32,429 nt of DNA. Origin: Lachnospiraceae bacterium. Its GTDB lineage: Bacteria > Bacillota > Clostridia > Lachnospirales > Lachnospiraceae. Shown piece by piece: positions 14,453 to 22,826 of this stretch. The stretch's first letter is position 1. Every line of letters starts with the position of its first letter. A program made the translations under genes and the position numbers. The stretch lies in the NCBI GenBank assembly GCA_017513005.1, contig JAFWDM010000041.1, positions 1-32,429 on the forward strand, in the 5' to 3' direction. The notes under the pieces were generated by a model that searched no databases, had not been told where the DNA came from, and saw nothing but the letters and a program-made list of their open reading frames with translations.

Positions 14453-14554
14453 ATCACAGGATGTCTGCGCCTTATGCAGCCGGGAAAAACAGAACATCTC
14501 TGCGCCGGGTACAGCCGAAAATCACAGGATGTCTCTGCGCTTGATGTAGCCGGG
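14453..14554. repeat. Degenerate ~33-bp repeats echoing the glgD 3' end
   Basis: The unit at 14521-14554 (ATCACAGGATGTCTCTGCGC...) contains the last codons and stop of glgD. A close copy lies at 14453-14484 and a more diverged one at 14488-14520, both downstream of the gene; a weaker fourth copy may precede them. Confidence 0.75.
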
Positions 14555-15631
14555 CTTGCCGGGCTCTGCGAGGATCTTGTTCTCATGGATGATCTTCGCG
14601 TATTTGTCGACGATCTGGTTCTGCAGGACTACGTTGTCGCCGATGACTGTGGAGGAATTGACGACGCAGTTCCGGATGACAGCGCCCTTGCCGATCGTGA
14701 CGCCGCGGCCGATGACGGAATCCTCGATGGTGCCGTGGATCTCGCAGCCGTTGGAGACGAGAGAGTTTTTGACTACCGCGTCATCGTAGAACTGGGTCGG
14801 GCAGGAGTCGGAGGTCCTGGTGTAGATCGGCCAGTCAGAGGTGAACAGGGAGGCGGACTCATCGATGTCGATCAGGGTCTGGTTGGCCTTGAAGTAGGTC
14901 TCCAGGCTGGTGATCGGGGCGAAGAAGCCGTGGTGCTCCACGCCGCGGACCTTGAGCTCGCCGCATTTGGCGTTGACGATGTTCGCGAGGGTATACATGG
15001 AAGAGGTCTCGCGTGCTGCCTGCATCAGGTCGAGCAGGAGGTCTTTTTTCATCACGAAGGACTCCATGAACATATCCTTGGTGTCCTCGTCTCCCAGGTT
15101 CGGGGTGATTGCAGTGACCTTTTCGCCGTCGAGCGTGAGGGCGTTGCAGGTGGAGTAGCCTTCCTTCGCGTCGAATACCTTGTGGTAGAGCAGGGTGATG
15201 TCAGCGCCGGATTTCACGTGGTCCTGCAGCAGCTCGTCATAGTTCTGGGTGAAGACCATACAGCTGGGGGCGATCACGACATATTCCTTCGTCTGGCGCT
15301 GGATATAGTCGATGTTCGAGAAGAAGGCGTTGATGTTCGTATTGTAGACCTGATTGACCAGTGTCTCGCTGGGAACGATCAGCTGGATCTTGCCCCGCTT
15401 GGAGTTGATGTTGTAGTGACGGCCGGTGCCGATGTGCGCGATCAGGGAGCGGGGGGCCTTAGTGATATACACCTGAATGTTATCGATCCCGCTGTTACTG
15501 AAGTTGGAGATCGGGAAGTCGATCACGCGGAATCTGCCGAGGAAGGAGAAGGCACCGATCGGACGGAAGTCCTGCATTCCCTCGACTTTGTGCTCCGGCG
15601 AAGATGTTACGATACCAAATGCTTTAGCCAT
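14522..15631 (-). CDS. glgD: Glucose-1-phosphate adenylyltransferase, GlgD subunit
   Basis: 369-aa non-catalytic partner of GlgC in ADP-glucose synthesis for glycogen. It keeps the nucleotidyltransferase fold (FRVIDFPISNFSNSGIDNI near residue 34) but lacks the GGxGxRL pyrophosphorylase signature, which is replaced by GAFSFLGRF, as expected for GlgD. The C-terminal part is a left-handed beta-helix of hexapeptide repeats (CEIHGTIEDSVIGRGVTIGK, NSSTVIGDNVVL). The start has AAAAGGAGGAGAT upstream. It follows glgC with a 17-bp gap and ends in a terminator, so the two form one operon. Confidence 0.95.
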   Translation of the reverse strand: MAKAFGIVTSSPEHKVEGMQDFRPIGAFSFLGRFRVIDFPISNFSNSGIDNIQVYITKAPRSLIAHIGTGRHYNINSKRGKIQLIVPSETLVNQVYNTNINAFFSNIDYIQRQTKEYVVIAPSCMVFTQNYDELLQDHVKSGADITLLYHKVFDAKEGYSTCNALTLDGEKVTAITPNLGDEDTKDMFMESFVMKKDLLLDLMQAARETSSMYTLANIVNAKCGELKVRGVEHHGFFAPITSLETYFKANQTLIDIDESASLFTSDWPIYTRTSDSCPTQFYDDAVVKNSLVSNGCEIHGTIEDSVIGRGVTIGKGAVIRNCVVNSSTVIGDNVVLQNQIVDKYAKIIHENKILAEPGKPGYIKRRDIL

Positions 15632-15648
15632 TGTTTTATCTCCTCCTT

Positions 15649-16785
15649 TTAAACATCCTGTGCCACCAGCAGGATCTCCTTGCTGTCGGCACTGCCGACG
15701 ATGGCGCCGGCAGCGATATTGATGTCATTTGCAACCAGAGCCCTGGTGACGACAGCGCCGTCTCCGACAGTGACGCCGGGCATCAGGACGGAATCGATGA
15801 TCTGTGCGCCATCGCCGACGGTGGCACCGGTAAAGATGACGGAGTTTTTGATCTTGCCGTCGATCCGGCAGCCCTGCGTGATGTAGGCGCGTTCGATATC
15901 GGCGTCAGGGCCGATGTAGGCGGGAAGGCCGAGGACGCCGGTGGGATCCTCTGTATAGATCTTCCAGGTGGGGTCATCCAGGTTCAGCTCGCAGTTCTCG
16001 TCGAGCAGGTCCATGTTTGCCTCCCAGAGGGAATCGATGGTTCCGACATCCTTCCAGTACCCCTCGAACTTGAAGGCAACGAGCTTGTCACCGCTCGAAA
16101 GGAGGGTCGGGATGATGTTTTTGCCGAAATCGTGCTCGGAATCGGGGTCATCCATATCCTTGACCAGGAGCTCGCGGAGTCTGGGCCAGGAGAAGATGTA
16201 GATACCCATGGATGCCAGTGTGCTGCGGGGATGAGCGGGCTTTTCTTCAAAGTCGATGATATTGTCGTTTTCGTCGGTGATCATGATACCGAAACGGCTC
16301 GCCTCCTCCATCGGGACGGGCATGGCGGCGATGGTCGCCGCCGCGTCTTTTTCCTTGTGGCAGGCGAGCATCTTGTCGTAGTTCATTTTATAGATATGGT
16401 CGCCGGAGAGGACCAGCAGATATTCGGGATCATAGCTGTCGATGAAGTCGATGTTCTGTGTGATCGCGTCTGCAGTTCCGCGGAAAACCTCCAGGCCGGT
16501 GTCGGCCTTCTCGCGGGGAGTGAGGACAAAGACACCGCTGTCCTTGGTATCAAGGCCCCACAGGCCTCCCTTGGCGACGTAGCTGTTGAGCAGCACGGAT
16601 TCATACTGCGTCAGGACGCCCACTACGTCGATGCCGCTGTTGGCGCAGTTGCTGAGGGGAAAATCGACGATGCGGTACTTTCCGCCGTAAGACACTGCAG
16701 GCTTCGCCACCTTGTTGGTGAGGTCATGCAGACGACTTCCCCGGCCGCCGGCCAGAATCATTGCTAACATTTCGGTTTGTTTCAT
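15649..16785 (-). CDS. glgC: Glucose-1-phosphate adenylyltransferase, catalytic GlgC subunit
   Basis: 378-aa enzyme converting ATP and glucose-1-phosphate to ADP-glucose and pyrophosphate, the committed step of glycogen synthesis. The pyrophosphorylase signature LAGGRGSRL is at residues 11-19. The catalytic/Mg Asp of [14 protein letters not shown], the sugar-phosphate segment [19 protein letters not shown] and the [19 protein letters not shown] segment are all present. A C-terminal hexapeptide beta-helix follows. The Shine-Dalgarno GAGAGGG is 7 nt upstream. It is the first gene of the glgCD operon, reading from a promoter about 155 bp upstream. Confidence 0.96.
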   Translation of the reverse strand: MKQTEMLAMILAGGRGSRLHDLTNKVAKPAVSYGGKYRIVDFPLSNCANSGIDVVGVLTQYESVLLNSYVAKGGLWGLDTKDSGVFVLTPREKADTGLEVFRGTADAITQNIDFIDSYDPEYLLVLSGDHIYKMNYDKMLACHKEKDAAATIAAMPVPMEEASRFGIMITDENDNIIDFEEKPAHPRSTLASMGIYIFSWPRLRELLVKDMDDPDSEHDFGKNIIPTLLSSGDKLVAFKFEGYWKDVGTIDSLWEANMDLLDENCELNLDDPTWKIYTEDPTGVLGLPAYIGPDADIERAYITQGCRIDGKIKNSVIFTGATVGDGAQIIDSVLMPGVTVGDGAVVTRALVANDINIAAGAIVGSADSKEILLVAQDV

Positions 16786-16939
16786 GATGAGCCCTCTCTT
16801 TCCTTAGTAATAGCTTCGTGCGGAGCCTGCCGCCTGAAGAGAAAACGGCACAAAGCTGTGCCGGTGCAGTGTTGTGCTCTGTGGCAGATCCGGATGGGCT
16901 GTTTCCGCCGAACACACGAAACAGCCGCAGGTTATTGAT

Positions 16940-16968
16940 ATTGTACAGGATTTGACGGATAAAGGCAA
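16940..16968 (-). promoter_or_regulatory. Promoter of the glgCD operon
   Basis: On the minus strand TTGCCT (16963-16968), a 17-bp spacer and TACAAT (16940-16945). The glgC leader would be about 150 nt. Confidence 0.65.
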
Positions 16969-17015
16969 TATTTCATGCTGTATTGCATAAAAAAAATGGC
17001 GGCAGGGGCATCTGC

Positions 17016-17044
17016 TGGTCATCCTGTTCGAAAAATAGTATACT
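17016..17044 (+). promoter_or_regulatory. Promoter of the zinc-ribbon/YARHG gene
   Basis: TGGTCA (17016-17021), a 17-bp spacer and TATACT (17039-17044). The -10 is good and the -35 is partial. Confidence 0.55.
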
Positions 17045-17135
17045 TATTAAAATACCCCCGAAAATACCCCCGGAGAGAAGCCCATAAATGTGTTTCCGGG
17101 AGAGAATGGCAGAAGAAAACAGAAAGGAAAAGAGA

Positions 17136-18434
17136 ATGCGCTATTGTACATATTGCGGAATGCCGATGGAAGATGACGACCTGTTCTGCACACGCTGCGG
17201 AAGACCGGCCGGGGTGGCGCCGGAGGGGCATCCCGGGGATGCCGGGGAGGAGACGGTGGCGCTTTATGACGGAGCGGCCGCCGGAAGTGATGCCGGGTAT
17301 GGGGATCCCGCTGCGCGCTATGGGGAGAATGACGGCTTTGGCTTTACCGAGGACTATGGGGATCCCGCTGCGCGCTATGGGGAGAATGACGGCTTTTTTG
17401 GCCATGATACTGACGAAGGGGACCGGAACCGGACTATCTTTCTGATCGCCTCTGCCGTGATCGTCGTGGCGGTTCTGGGTATACTGCTCACCATGCTGGT
17501 CCGCCCCGGGACGAAAAAAGACGAGGAGTCCGCGCAGGACCAGGTCGCGGTCTATGAAGAAGATGAAAACGGAACCGGCGGGCAGAATCTGAGCCAGGGC
17601 TCTGCCCGGCCTGCCTCCGGAGAAAATGAGACTCCGGCATCAGAGACGGAACCTGCCGCTTCTGAAGAAGCGCAGGGCGGACCGGCCGGAGAAAACAGCG
17701 GCGGCATGGAGGCCGGAGATCATGGAGCCGGGGCCGGTCAGAAGGCCGTTTCCGGTCAGGAGGACGGCGCCGTAGAAGCGGACGGTTCCTCCGGGCAGAA
17801 AGAGAAGACCGGGGCGGAGACCGGGAGCGGATCCGGAGACGAACAGGCGCAGGCAGACTATGAAGAGAGCGGCCGGCAGGATCCGACCGGGTGGGTCGTC
17901 GATGAGGACGGCAATGAGGTCTATTATCCTGCGGAGGGCGAGGAATACCGGGACAGCGACCAGACGGAGATCGGCGGAGGCGATGCAGGCGGATCCGAAG
18001 CTGCTGACGGGCAGAATGATTCCGGGCAGAACATGCAGACGCAGGGCGCGGGAGATTCCCGGCAGGCGGAGGACGAACAGGGACGGGATGCGCTGCAGGG
18101 CTATTCCGCGACCGGCACGGACGACAGTTATATCCTGCCCGAGAGCGCGTCGCGCAAGTACAGCCGGGGAGAACTGGAAGCCCTGGACAACTGGACCCTT
18201 CAGATGGCGATCAACGAGATCTACGCGCGGCACGGCAGAAAATTTACCACTCCGGAGGTCAGGGAGTATTTTGAGAGCAAATCCTGGTACCGGGGGACCC
18301 TTGACCCTGCCGCATTTGACGGTAACGAATCTTCTTATTTCAACCAATATGAGATGAGCAACCGTGAGCTGATGGCGAAGATCCGCACGGAGCGCGAGGC
18401 GGCGGCAGGTGCCGCGGCAGGAACCGGGCGCTGA
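17136..18434 (+). CDS. Zinc ribbon - transmembrane - YARHG domain protein
   Basis: 432-aa single-pass membrane protein. The N-terminal zinc ribbon has C4, C7, C18 and C21 (CTYCG...CTRCG). Next comes a 19-residue tandem repeat (YGDPAARYGENDGF twice, residues 55-88), one TM helix (about 100-122), a long acidic Gly/Ser/Gln-rich linker, and a C-terminal YARHG domain (about 340-420; YARHG at 363-367, SWYRGTLDPAAF). By topology the ribbon is likely cytoplasmic and YARHG outside. YARHG domains occur in envelope proteins of unknown function. The ATG at 17136 has AAAGGAAAAGAG upstream and starts exactly at the ribbon. It probably pairs with the next gene. Confidence 0.85.
   Translation: MRYCTYCGMPMEDDDLFCTRCGRPAGVAPEGHPGDAGEETVALYDGAAAGSDAGYGDPAARYGENDGFGFTEDYGDPAARYGENDGFFGHDTDEGDRNRTIFLIASAVIVVAVLGILLTMLVRPGTKKDEESAQDQVAVYEEDENGTGGQNLSQGSARPASGENETPASETEPAASEEAQGGPAGENSGGMEAGDHGAGAGQKAVSGQEDGAVEADGSSGQKEKTGAETGSGSGDEQAQADYEESGRQDPTGWVVDEDGNEVYYPAEGEEYRDSDQTEIGGGDAGGSEAADGQNDSGQNMQTQGAGDSRQAEDEQGRDALQGYSATGTDDSYILPESASRKYSRGELEALDNWTLQMAINEIYARHGRKFTTPEVREYFESKSWYRGTLDPAAFDGNESSYFNQYEMSNRELMAKIRTEREAAAGAAAGTGR
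17298..17398. repeat. 57-bp in-frame tandem repeat
   Basis: The copy starting at 17298 is repeated at 17355 with TATGGGGATCCCGCTGCGCG conserved. It encodes two 19-residue repeats between the zinc ribbon and the TM helix. Confidence 0.9.
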
Positions 18435-18597
18435 TCCCTGCGTATATGGCAGGTCTATATGTATGCTCTTTCTGTATGCTGTCAGGGGCAACAGGCTCTG
18501 ACAGCTCCGGGATCCGTGCATATGGACTGAAGCATGCCTTCTGCCACCGGACTTTATACGGCCGGATCAGAAGGAAAGCCGGATACGGGAAGAAAAA

Positions 18598-18635
18598 GTA
18601 TATAGGAAGTCGGAAAGAAATAGTATATAGGAAGT
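18598..18635. repeat. GTATATAGGAAGT direct repeat, 25-bp period
   Basis: Two exact copies of this 13-mer (18598-18610 and 18623-18635) lie in the 246-bp spacer ahead of the DUF3298 gene. The same spacer contains a CTGTCAG/CTGACAG inverted repeat near 18478-18503. No terminator or clear promoter is visible there. Confidence 0.8.
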
Positions 18636-18680
18636 AAAGATTACAGAAAGTAACGATACAGGGATCTCAGAGGAGGCCGG

Positions 18681-19907
18681 ATGGAAGAAAAGGAAAGGAA
18701 TAAGGGAACGGACGAAAGAACAGAGAAAGGGAAAAGGAAGCGGGTTCTTCCTGCGCTGCTGGTCCTTGCGGTGCTGTGCGTCTGCGGTTGGTTTTACTAC
18801 AGGAATACGCCCCTGCAGCGGCAGCTGCGTATCCTGGAACAGGCGGATTCGCTGATGGAAGCGCAGGAATATGGGAAGGCGGCAGAAGAATACGCGGGCG
18901 CTCTGGAGATAGAAGCTCCGGGAACGCAGGGCGGGGACGCCGCGGACCGCGCCCGGCAGGGCAGGCTTCAGGCTCTTTCCCTGCAGGCGGATGCCTGTGC
19001 CGCGCAGTCGTCAGATCAGGCGGGGCGGGCAGAGGCCTGTGCGCTGTACGGACAGGTGATCGCCCTGTGTGATGAAACGGATGAGTCGGGGAAAACAGCA
19101 GCGGTGCGGCAGGAGGCTGCGGACAAGCTGACCCGCCTGCAGGAGGAACTGGCTGCCTCCTTCGACGCAGTGGCATGTACGACGGCGAGAGATGACCGGT
19201 CCGGGACGGCAACGCTGCCGGACGGACAGCAGGCCTCCTACGTCTGGTACTATGACCTTGTGCAGGTGACAGAAGAGTATTACCCCTATGCGGACAGGAT
19301 CAATGAAGTCCTTCGCCGGGACTGCAATGCTTTTTTTGCAGGCGGTATGGAGCCTTCCGAGTCGATCCGCTCGATCCGGGACATGACTCCCCTGGCGGAT
19401 GCTGTCAGGCCGGTGATCGACGGCCGGACCTCTGCGGAAGCGGAGTATGCAGAGGAGGAAGAAGATTCCGGAGCCGGTCTTGTGACAGAAGAATACAGAA
19501 ATTATGTCGGCGAAGCAGGTATTTATGCAGGAAACGGCCTTCTGAGCATCCGCCTGGCGGAAGTCAGGGTCCGGGGAAACACGCAGTCCGTATTTTTCCG
19601 GGGCAGGACCTTCAGGCTGTCTGACGGCGGAGAGGTGACGCTGGGAGAGCTGACACAGCGGACCGATACCGGCCTCCGGCGCCTGGTCCGGCGGCGGACT
19701 GCTGCGTTCCTGGATGAGCAGGGCTATAGAAATATTTCCAGATCGGATATAGAGGACTATGTCACAGAGACATCCCCGGAGGATTTTAAATTCTGTATAC
19801 GGGAAGACGGGGAGATCTGTCTGGTGATCGATCAGGAGGTCCCTTTTTTCAGCCATGCGGACCATGTGCTGGAGATCCCGCTCGGGAATGAAGAAGAGCA
19901 GGAATAA
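18681..19907 (+). CDS. Membrane-anchored protein with DUF3298-like C-terminal domain
   Basis: 408 aa. A charged cytoplasmic N-terminus (KRKR just before the helix) is followed by one TM segment (about 22-40). Then comes a helical, TPR-like region (LEQADSLMEAQEYGKAAEEY..., about 45-160) and a beta-rich extracellular part. Its end, DFKFCIREDGEICLVIDQEV...VLEIPL, matches the DUF3298/RsiV-type C-terminal pattern known from anti-sigma and secreted sugar-binding-like proteins. GAGGAGG lies 5 nt upstream of the ATG. It has the same orientation and architecture class as the YARHG gene, suggesting a shared envelope function. The gene's last 16 bp, including the stop, are duplicated. Confidence 0.7.
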   Translation: MEEKERNKGTDERTEKGKRKRVLPALLVLAVLCVCGWFYYRNTPLQRQLRILEQADSLMEAQEYGKAAEEYAGALEIEAPGTQGGDAADRARQGRLQALSLQADACAAQSSDQAGRAEACALYGQVIALCDETDESGKTAAVRQEAADKLTRLQEELAASFDAVACTTARDDRSGTATLPDGQQASYVWYYDLVQVTEEYYPYADRINEVLRRDCNAFFAGGMEPSESIRSIRDMTPLADAVRPVIDGRTSAEAEYAEEEEDSGAGLVTEEYRNYVGEAGIYAGNGLLSIRLAEVRVRGNTQSVFFRGRTFRLSDGGEVTLGELTQRTDTGLRRLVRRRTAAFLDEQGYRNISRSDIEDYVTETSPEDFKFCIREDGEICLVIDQEVPFFSHADHVLEIPLGNEEEQE

Positions 19908-19930
19908 AGAGATTCAGGAATAAAGAACTT
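19899..19930. repeat. 16-bp duplication across the DUF3298 gene's stop codon
   Basis: CAGGAATAAAGAGATT at 19899-19914 is followed by CAGGAATAAAGAACTT at 19915-19930; the stop TAA lies in the first copy. The convergent HTH gene ends just beyond it at 19944. Confidence 0.85.
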
Positions 19931-19943
19931 TGTCATTCACAGG

Positions 19944-21398
19944 TCATTCGGATGCCTCCCGGAGCAGGCGGTCGAGGATCTCGAGAGACTGCGCCTGGCT
20001 CAGGCACAGGTCCTCGCGGATATTCCGGAAAAAGCTGTGCAGGGAGGCCAGGATTCCGGGATCCCGGAGCAAGAGGTATTTGTGATGCAGCTGCCTGTCC
20101 TGGAAAAGGAAATAGGCGCAGTGGTCGTCCATCCAGACCGAGGAGCCGGAGGAGGTGTTGGCAAAGTTTTCCCTGATGATGCGGAAGGTGACGGACCGCA
20201 TGCGCACGATCTCCCGGTAGCGCTGCAGCAGGAGGATGCGGTCGTCAGGGCGAATCGGCTCGTAGAGTTCGGAGGGATACCCGGGCAGCAGGCCGGTTTC
20301 CAGAAAGGTCCTGAGCCCCCGTTCCGATGTGAGAATGAGAGCGGGGGAGGAAGTGACATATTCCCGGTCCTGTTCTATGACGTCTAAAAAGGTGCTCAGC
20401 AGAAGGCTTCGTTCCGGGAGTTCCCTGATCACGTAGCGGTCGATCAGATCCGGAGTCAGGCAGAAGCTCATACAGGGAAACATGTCCAGAAGGACAGGTC
20501 CGCGGCCGGCGTTTCTTTGTTTTCCAAAGAACAGAAGGTCCCGGTAGTCCCGCACGTGCGCGGTCATATTGATGCAGGAGGAGAGGAGCCTGGAGAACAT
20601 CTCCGCGCAGAAAAAGACGGTCTCCGGCAGATTGTGCAGGATCGCAAAGCGCAGGTCCCTGGAGATCTGCAGAGCATAGTCTCCGGTGATCACTATATAG
20701 GGAAAGAAAGAAAAGGACTGCTGTTCCGTCCGGAGATTTGAATGAAAATAGTAGAGCTCATATCCCAGATAGGCCTTGCAGACCGGCAGTGCGGCGTGGA
20801 TCAGGGCGAGGTTTACGCCGGTGCTCTCTTCGCTGAGGCTGCTTCCGTCGAGGGACATGATATGCTGGATTCGGAATCCGTTTTCCTTGCGGCGGAAGCA
20901 GCGCAGGGCGAGGAGCAGGTCCATAAACCGGTCCTCCGGCTGCATGCGGATGCGGATGAGGCCGTTTTCCCGCTCCATCTCCTTCTGCAGGATGATCCCG
21001 TAAACATTGAGGATCGTCTCCTTGCCCCGCAAGGCCATAGACGAATCCTGATGGTCTGAAAGGGAGAAGCTGAAGAGCTCCTCTATGTTATAAGGAACGG
21101 GGAGCGGCCCGTCGTCGAAGCAGGTCTGCATGAATGCGTGGATGCCCTTCTGCCGCTGATAGGTTTCCTGCCCGTTCTGAAGGATCAGGTATTTTTCCTG
21201 CAGGATGCCGCTCTCTTCGGGAGAGAGCTTTAAAAAAAGCGCGATCTGCCGGACCAGCGCATCGGAACCGGGACGCCTGGTCCCATGAACGATCTTGTAC
21301 ATGGAGGAGCGGTCGATCCCGCAGAATGCAGCCATCTGCGATATGCTGGCATTTTTCTGGGAGATAAAGGCGCGGAGCTGTTCTGAGAAGAGGTTCAT
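19944..21398 (-). CDS. XRE-type HTH regulator with large uncharacterised C-terminal region
   Basis: 484 aa. The N-terminal Cro/C1-type HTH occupies about residues 6-62 (NASISQMAAFCGIDRSSMYK, then HGTRRPGSDALVRQIALFL). The remaining roughly 420 residues show no motif I recognise and no TM segment; they are helical and rich in aromatic residues, as in large stand-alone regulators of Lachnospiraceae. The ATG at 21398 has AGGAAGGG about 6 nt upstream; the longer open frame upstream has no site and lies in the leader. Transcription appears to start at an extended -10 promoter leaving a leader of about 210 nt. No target is evident. Confidence 0.75.
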   Translation of the reverse strand: MNLFSEQLRAFISQKNASISQMAAFCGIDRSSMYKIVHGTRRPGSDALVRQIALFLKLSPEESGILQEKYLILQNGQETYQRQKGIHAFMQTCFDDGPLPVPYNIEELFSFSLSDHQDSSMALRGKETILNVYGIILQKEMERENGLIRIRMQPEDRFMDLLLALRCFRRKENGFRIQHIMSLDGSSLSEESTGVNLALIHAALPVCKAYLGYELYYFHSNLRTEQQSFSFFPYIVITGDYALQISRDLRFAILHNLPETVFFCAEMFSRLLSSCINMTAHVRDYRDLLFFGKQRNAGRGPVLLDMFPCMSFCLTPDLIDRYVIRELPERSLLLSTFLDVIEQDREYVTSSPALILTSERGLRTFLETGLLPGYPSELYEPIRPDDRILLLQRYREIVRMRSVTFRIIRENFANTSSGSSVWMDDHCAYFLFQDRQLHHKYLLLRDPGILASLHSFFRNIREDLCLSQAQSLEILDRLLREASE

Positions 21399-21615
21399 GT
21401 CTGCCCTTCCTGAATCGTAATGCGGAACGGGGAGTCCTGCATTTGTGTTTGTCCGTCTGTGGGCCGCAAAGGTTTTTGTGTGCAGCGAAAAAGCCGGATC
21501 GTCATGCCGCCGGATCCCTCTGCGCTGCCCGTTTTCCTCTGTGTCCCTGCATATACAGATCATCTTTTACGGTATTGCACTGCCGTGCTGCCATGTAAAA
21601 GTGAAATGTTGGTCT

Positions 21616-21644
21616 ATTATATCAGAAAACCGGATACATGGACA
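21616..21644 (-). promoter_or_regulatory. Extended -10 promoter of the HTH regulator
   Basis: On the minus strand TATAAT (21616-21621) is preceded by TGA, an extended -10. A weak TGTCCA lies 17 bp upstream (21639-21644). Confidence 0.6.
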
Positions 21645-21790
21645 CTTTTTTTGGAAAAAATGAAAGGATGATTACAGAAAAGTAACATTTTCTTCAGACA
21701 GGTCCTGACAGGAACAGGCTTCAGGACCGTACAGGGAAGGGACAGAAGGCGCAGACTTTGTATAAAAAAGCCTGCATAGGTAAAAAAGAT

Positions 21791-21819
21791 TTGATAGAAT
21801 AGAACTGATCTGGTAATAT
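21791..21819 (+). promoter_or_regulatory. Candidate promoter of purO
   Basis: TTGATA (21791-21796), a 17-bp spacer and TAATAT (21814-21819), about 107 bp upstream of the purO start. The -35 is good and the -10 is imperfect. Confidence 0.5.
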
Positions 21820-21925
21820 AACATGTCCTGTTGTCAACACTGCGGACGGGCGGTGTATGACGCAGCCCGAAAAAAAGTACTGAGCACATGTTCCGGAAGG
21901 GACGGAGGGAAAGGAAGGTAACTGT

Positions 21926-22645
21926 ATGGCAGATCTTGAAAAGATTCTTCGCGAAGTGAGTTATCCCGGCAGGGGCATCGTGATCGGCAGAAGCTGTGAC
22001 GGAAAAAAGGCCGTGATCGCGTATTTCATCATGGGCAGGAGCTCGAACAGCCGGAACAGGGTCTTTGTGACAGAGGGGGCGGGGATCCGCACGGAGGCGT
22101 TTGATCCTTCCAAAATGGAGGACCCCAGCCTGATCATCTATGCGCCTGTCCGCGTCCTGGGCAACAAGACGATCGTCACAAACGGCGATCAGACGGATAC
22201 CATTTATGAGGGGCTCGACCGGCAGATGACCTTTGAACAGAGCCTTCGCAGCCGGGAGTTTGAGCCGGATGCGCCCAACTATACCCCCAGGATCTCCGGT
22301 GTTCTCCATGTGGAGGCAGGCTGTTACAACTTTGCTATGTCCATCCTCAAATCCGACGACGGCGATCCGTCCTCCTGCCTGCGGCAGACCTTTGCCTACG
22401 AAAATCCGGCAGCCGGACAGGGGCGGTTCATTTCCACCTACCAGGGCGACGGCGATCCGCTTCCCTCCTTTGCGGGAGAGCCCGTTAAGCTTGTTTTTGA
22501 CGAGACGTTTACAGCGGACATCGATACCTTCGGCGCCAGGATCTGGGACGCCCTCAATGCGGACAATAAGGTTTCCCTGTTTGTGCGTTTCATCGATATC
22601 GAGACCGGCGAGGCGCAGAGCAGGATCCTGAATAAGAATCAGTGA
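21926..22645 (+). CDS. purO: IMP cyclohydrolase, stand-alone PurO-like
   Basis: 239-aa enzyme predicted to close FAICAR to IMP, the last step of de novo purine synthesis. Recognised from the PurO-type pattern: YPGRGIVIGRSCDGKKAVIAYFIMGRSSNSRNRVF near the N-terminus, RVLGNKTIVTNGDQTD (about 73-88), PNYTPRISG and YQGDGDPLPSF. PurO was first described in archaea; most bacteria instead use the N-terminal half of bifunctional PurH. The next gene supplies only the transformylase half, so the two together replace PurH. The Shine-Dalgarno AAGGAAGG is about 9 nt upstream. Confidence 0.88.
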   Translation: MADLEKILREVSYPGRGIVIGRSCDGKKAVIAYFIMGRSSNSRNRVFVTEGAGIRTEAFDPSKMEDPSLIIYAPVRVLGNKTIVTNGDQTDTIYEGLDRQMTFEQSLRSREFEPDAPNYTPRISGVLHVEAGCYNFAMSILKSDDGDPSSCLRQTFAYENPAAGQGRFISTYQGDGDPLPSFAGEPVKLVFDETFTADIDTFGARIWDALNADNKVSLFVRFIDIETGEAQSRILNKNQ

Positions 22646-22662
22646 TGCACACATGTCCCGGC

Positions 22663-22681
22663 GGGGCGGGAGACCCGCCCC
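22663..22681. other. GC-rich hairpin after purO, no U-tract
   Basis: GGGGCGGG-AGA-CCCGCCCC is an 8-bp perfect stem 18 bp downstream of the purO stop. Lacking a T-run it is not a canonical terminator; it may stabilise the mRNA 3' end or attenuate. A smaller ACTGTC/GACAGT hairpin follows near 22693. Confidence 0.6.
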
Positions 22682-22728
22682 TGCTGCAGGATACTGTCAG
22701 GGGGACAGTGGATCAGTGGACATGAAAA

Positions 22729-22775
22729 ACATATAAAAGAAAGACTATAAAAGAAAGACATATAAAAGATCAGAG
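22729..22775. repeat. ATATAAAAGAAAG tandem repeats upstream of the AICAR transformylase gene
   Basis: Three imperfect 14-15-bp units start at 22729, 22744 and 22758, followed by a duplicated ATCAGAGGA. They are an AT-rich island in a GC-rich spacer and lie 50-100 bp upstream of the start codon. Confidence 0.8.
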
Positions 22776-22826
22776 GATCTGAAATCAGAGGACATTAAAG
22801 GAGTTTGACGCAAAGGAGATTGAAAA

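Larger units (their letters stand above)
14186..14521. other. 336-bp spacer between the UPF0251 and glgD genes
   Basis: Contains, from left to right, the UPF0251 ribosome binding site, the operator-like palindrome and promoter, the glgD terminator, and two degenerate copies of the glgD 3' end. No coding sequence is apparent. Confidence 0.8.
16786..17135. other. 350-bp divergent spacer between glgC and the YARHG gene
   Basis: Holds the back-to-back promoters described separately and a 12-bp direct repeat AAAATACCCCCG (two copies, about 17050-17073) in the plus-strand leader. No coding sequence is apparent. Confidence 0.75.
21399..21925. other. 527-bp divergent spacer with two promoters
   Basis: Contains the leader and promoter of the HTH gene (minus) and the promoter and leader of purO (plus). 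I see no coding sequence and no clear riboswitch; a purine aptamer upstream of purO could not be recognised by eye. Confidence 0.65.

Noticed and set aside
14441-16767. Two ~400-codon plus-strand frames opposite glgD and glgC
   Set aside because: Antisense shadows of unambiguous GlgC/GlgD; compositions rich in Val/Asp/Gly without motifs.
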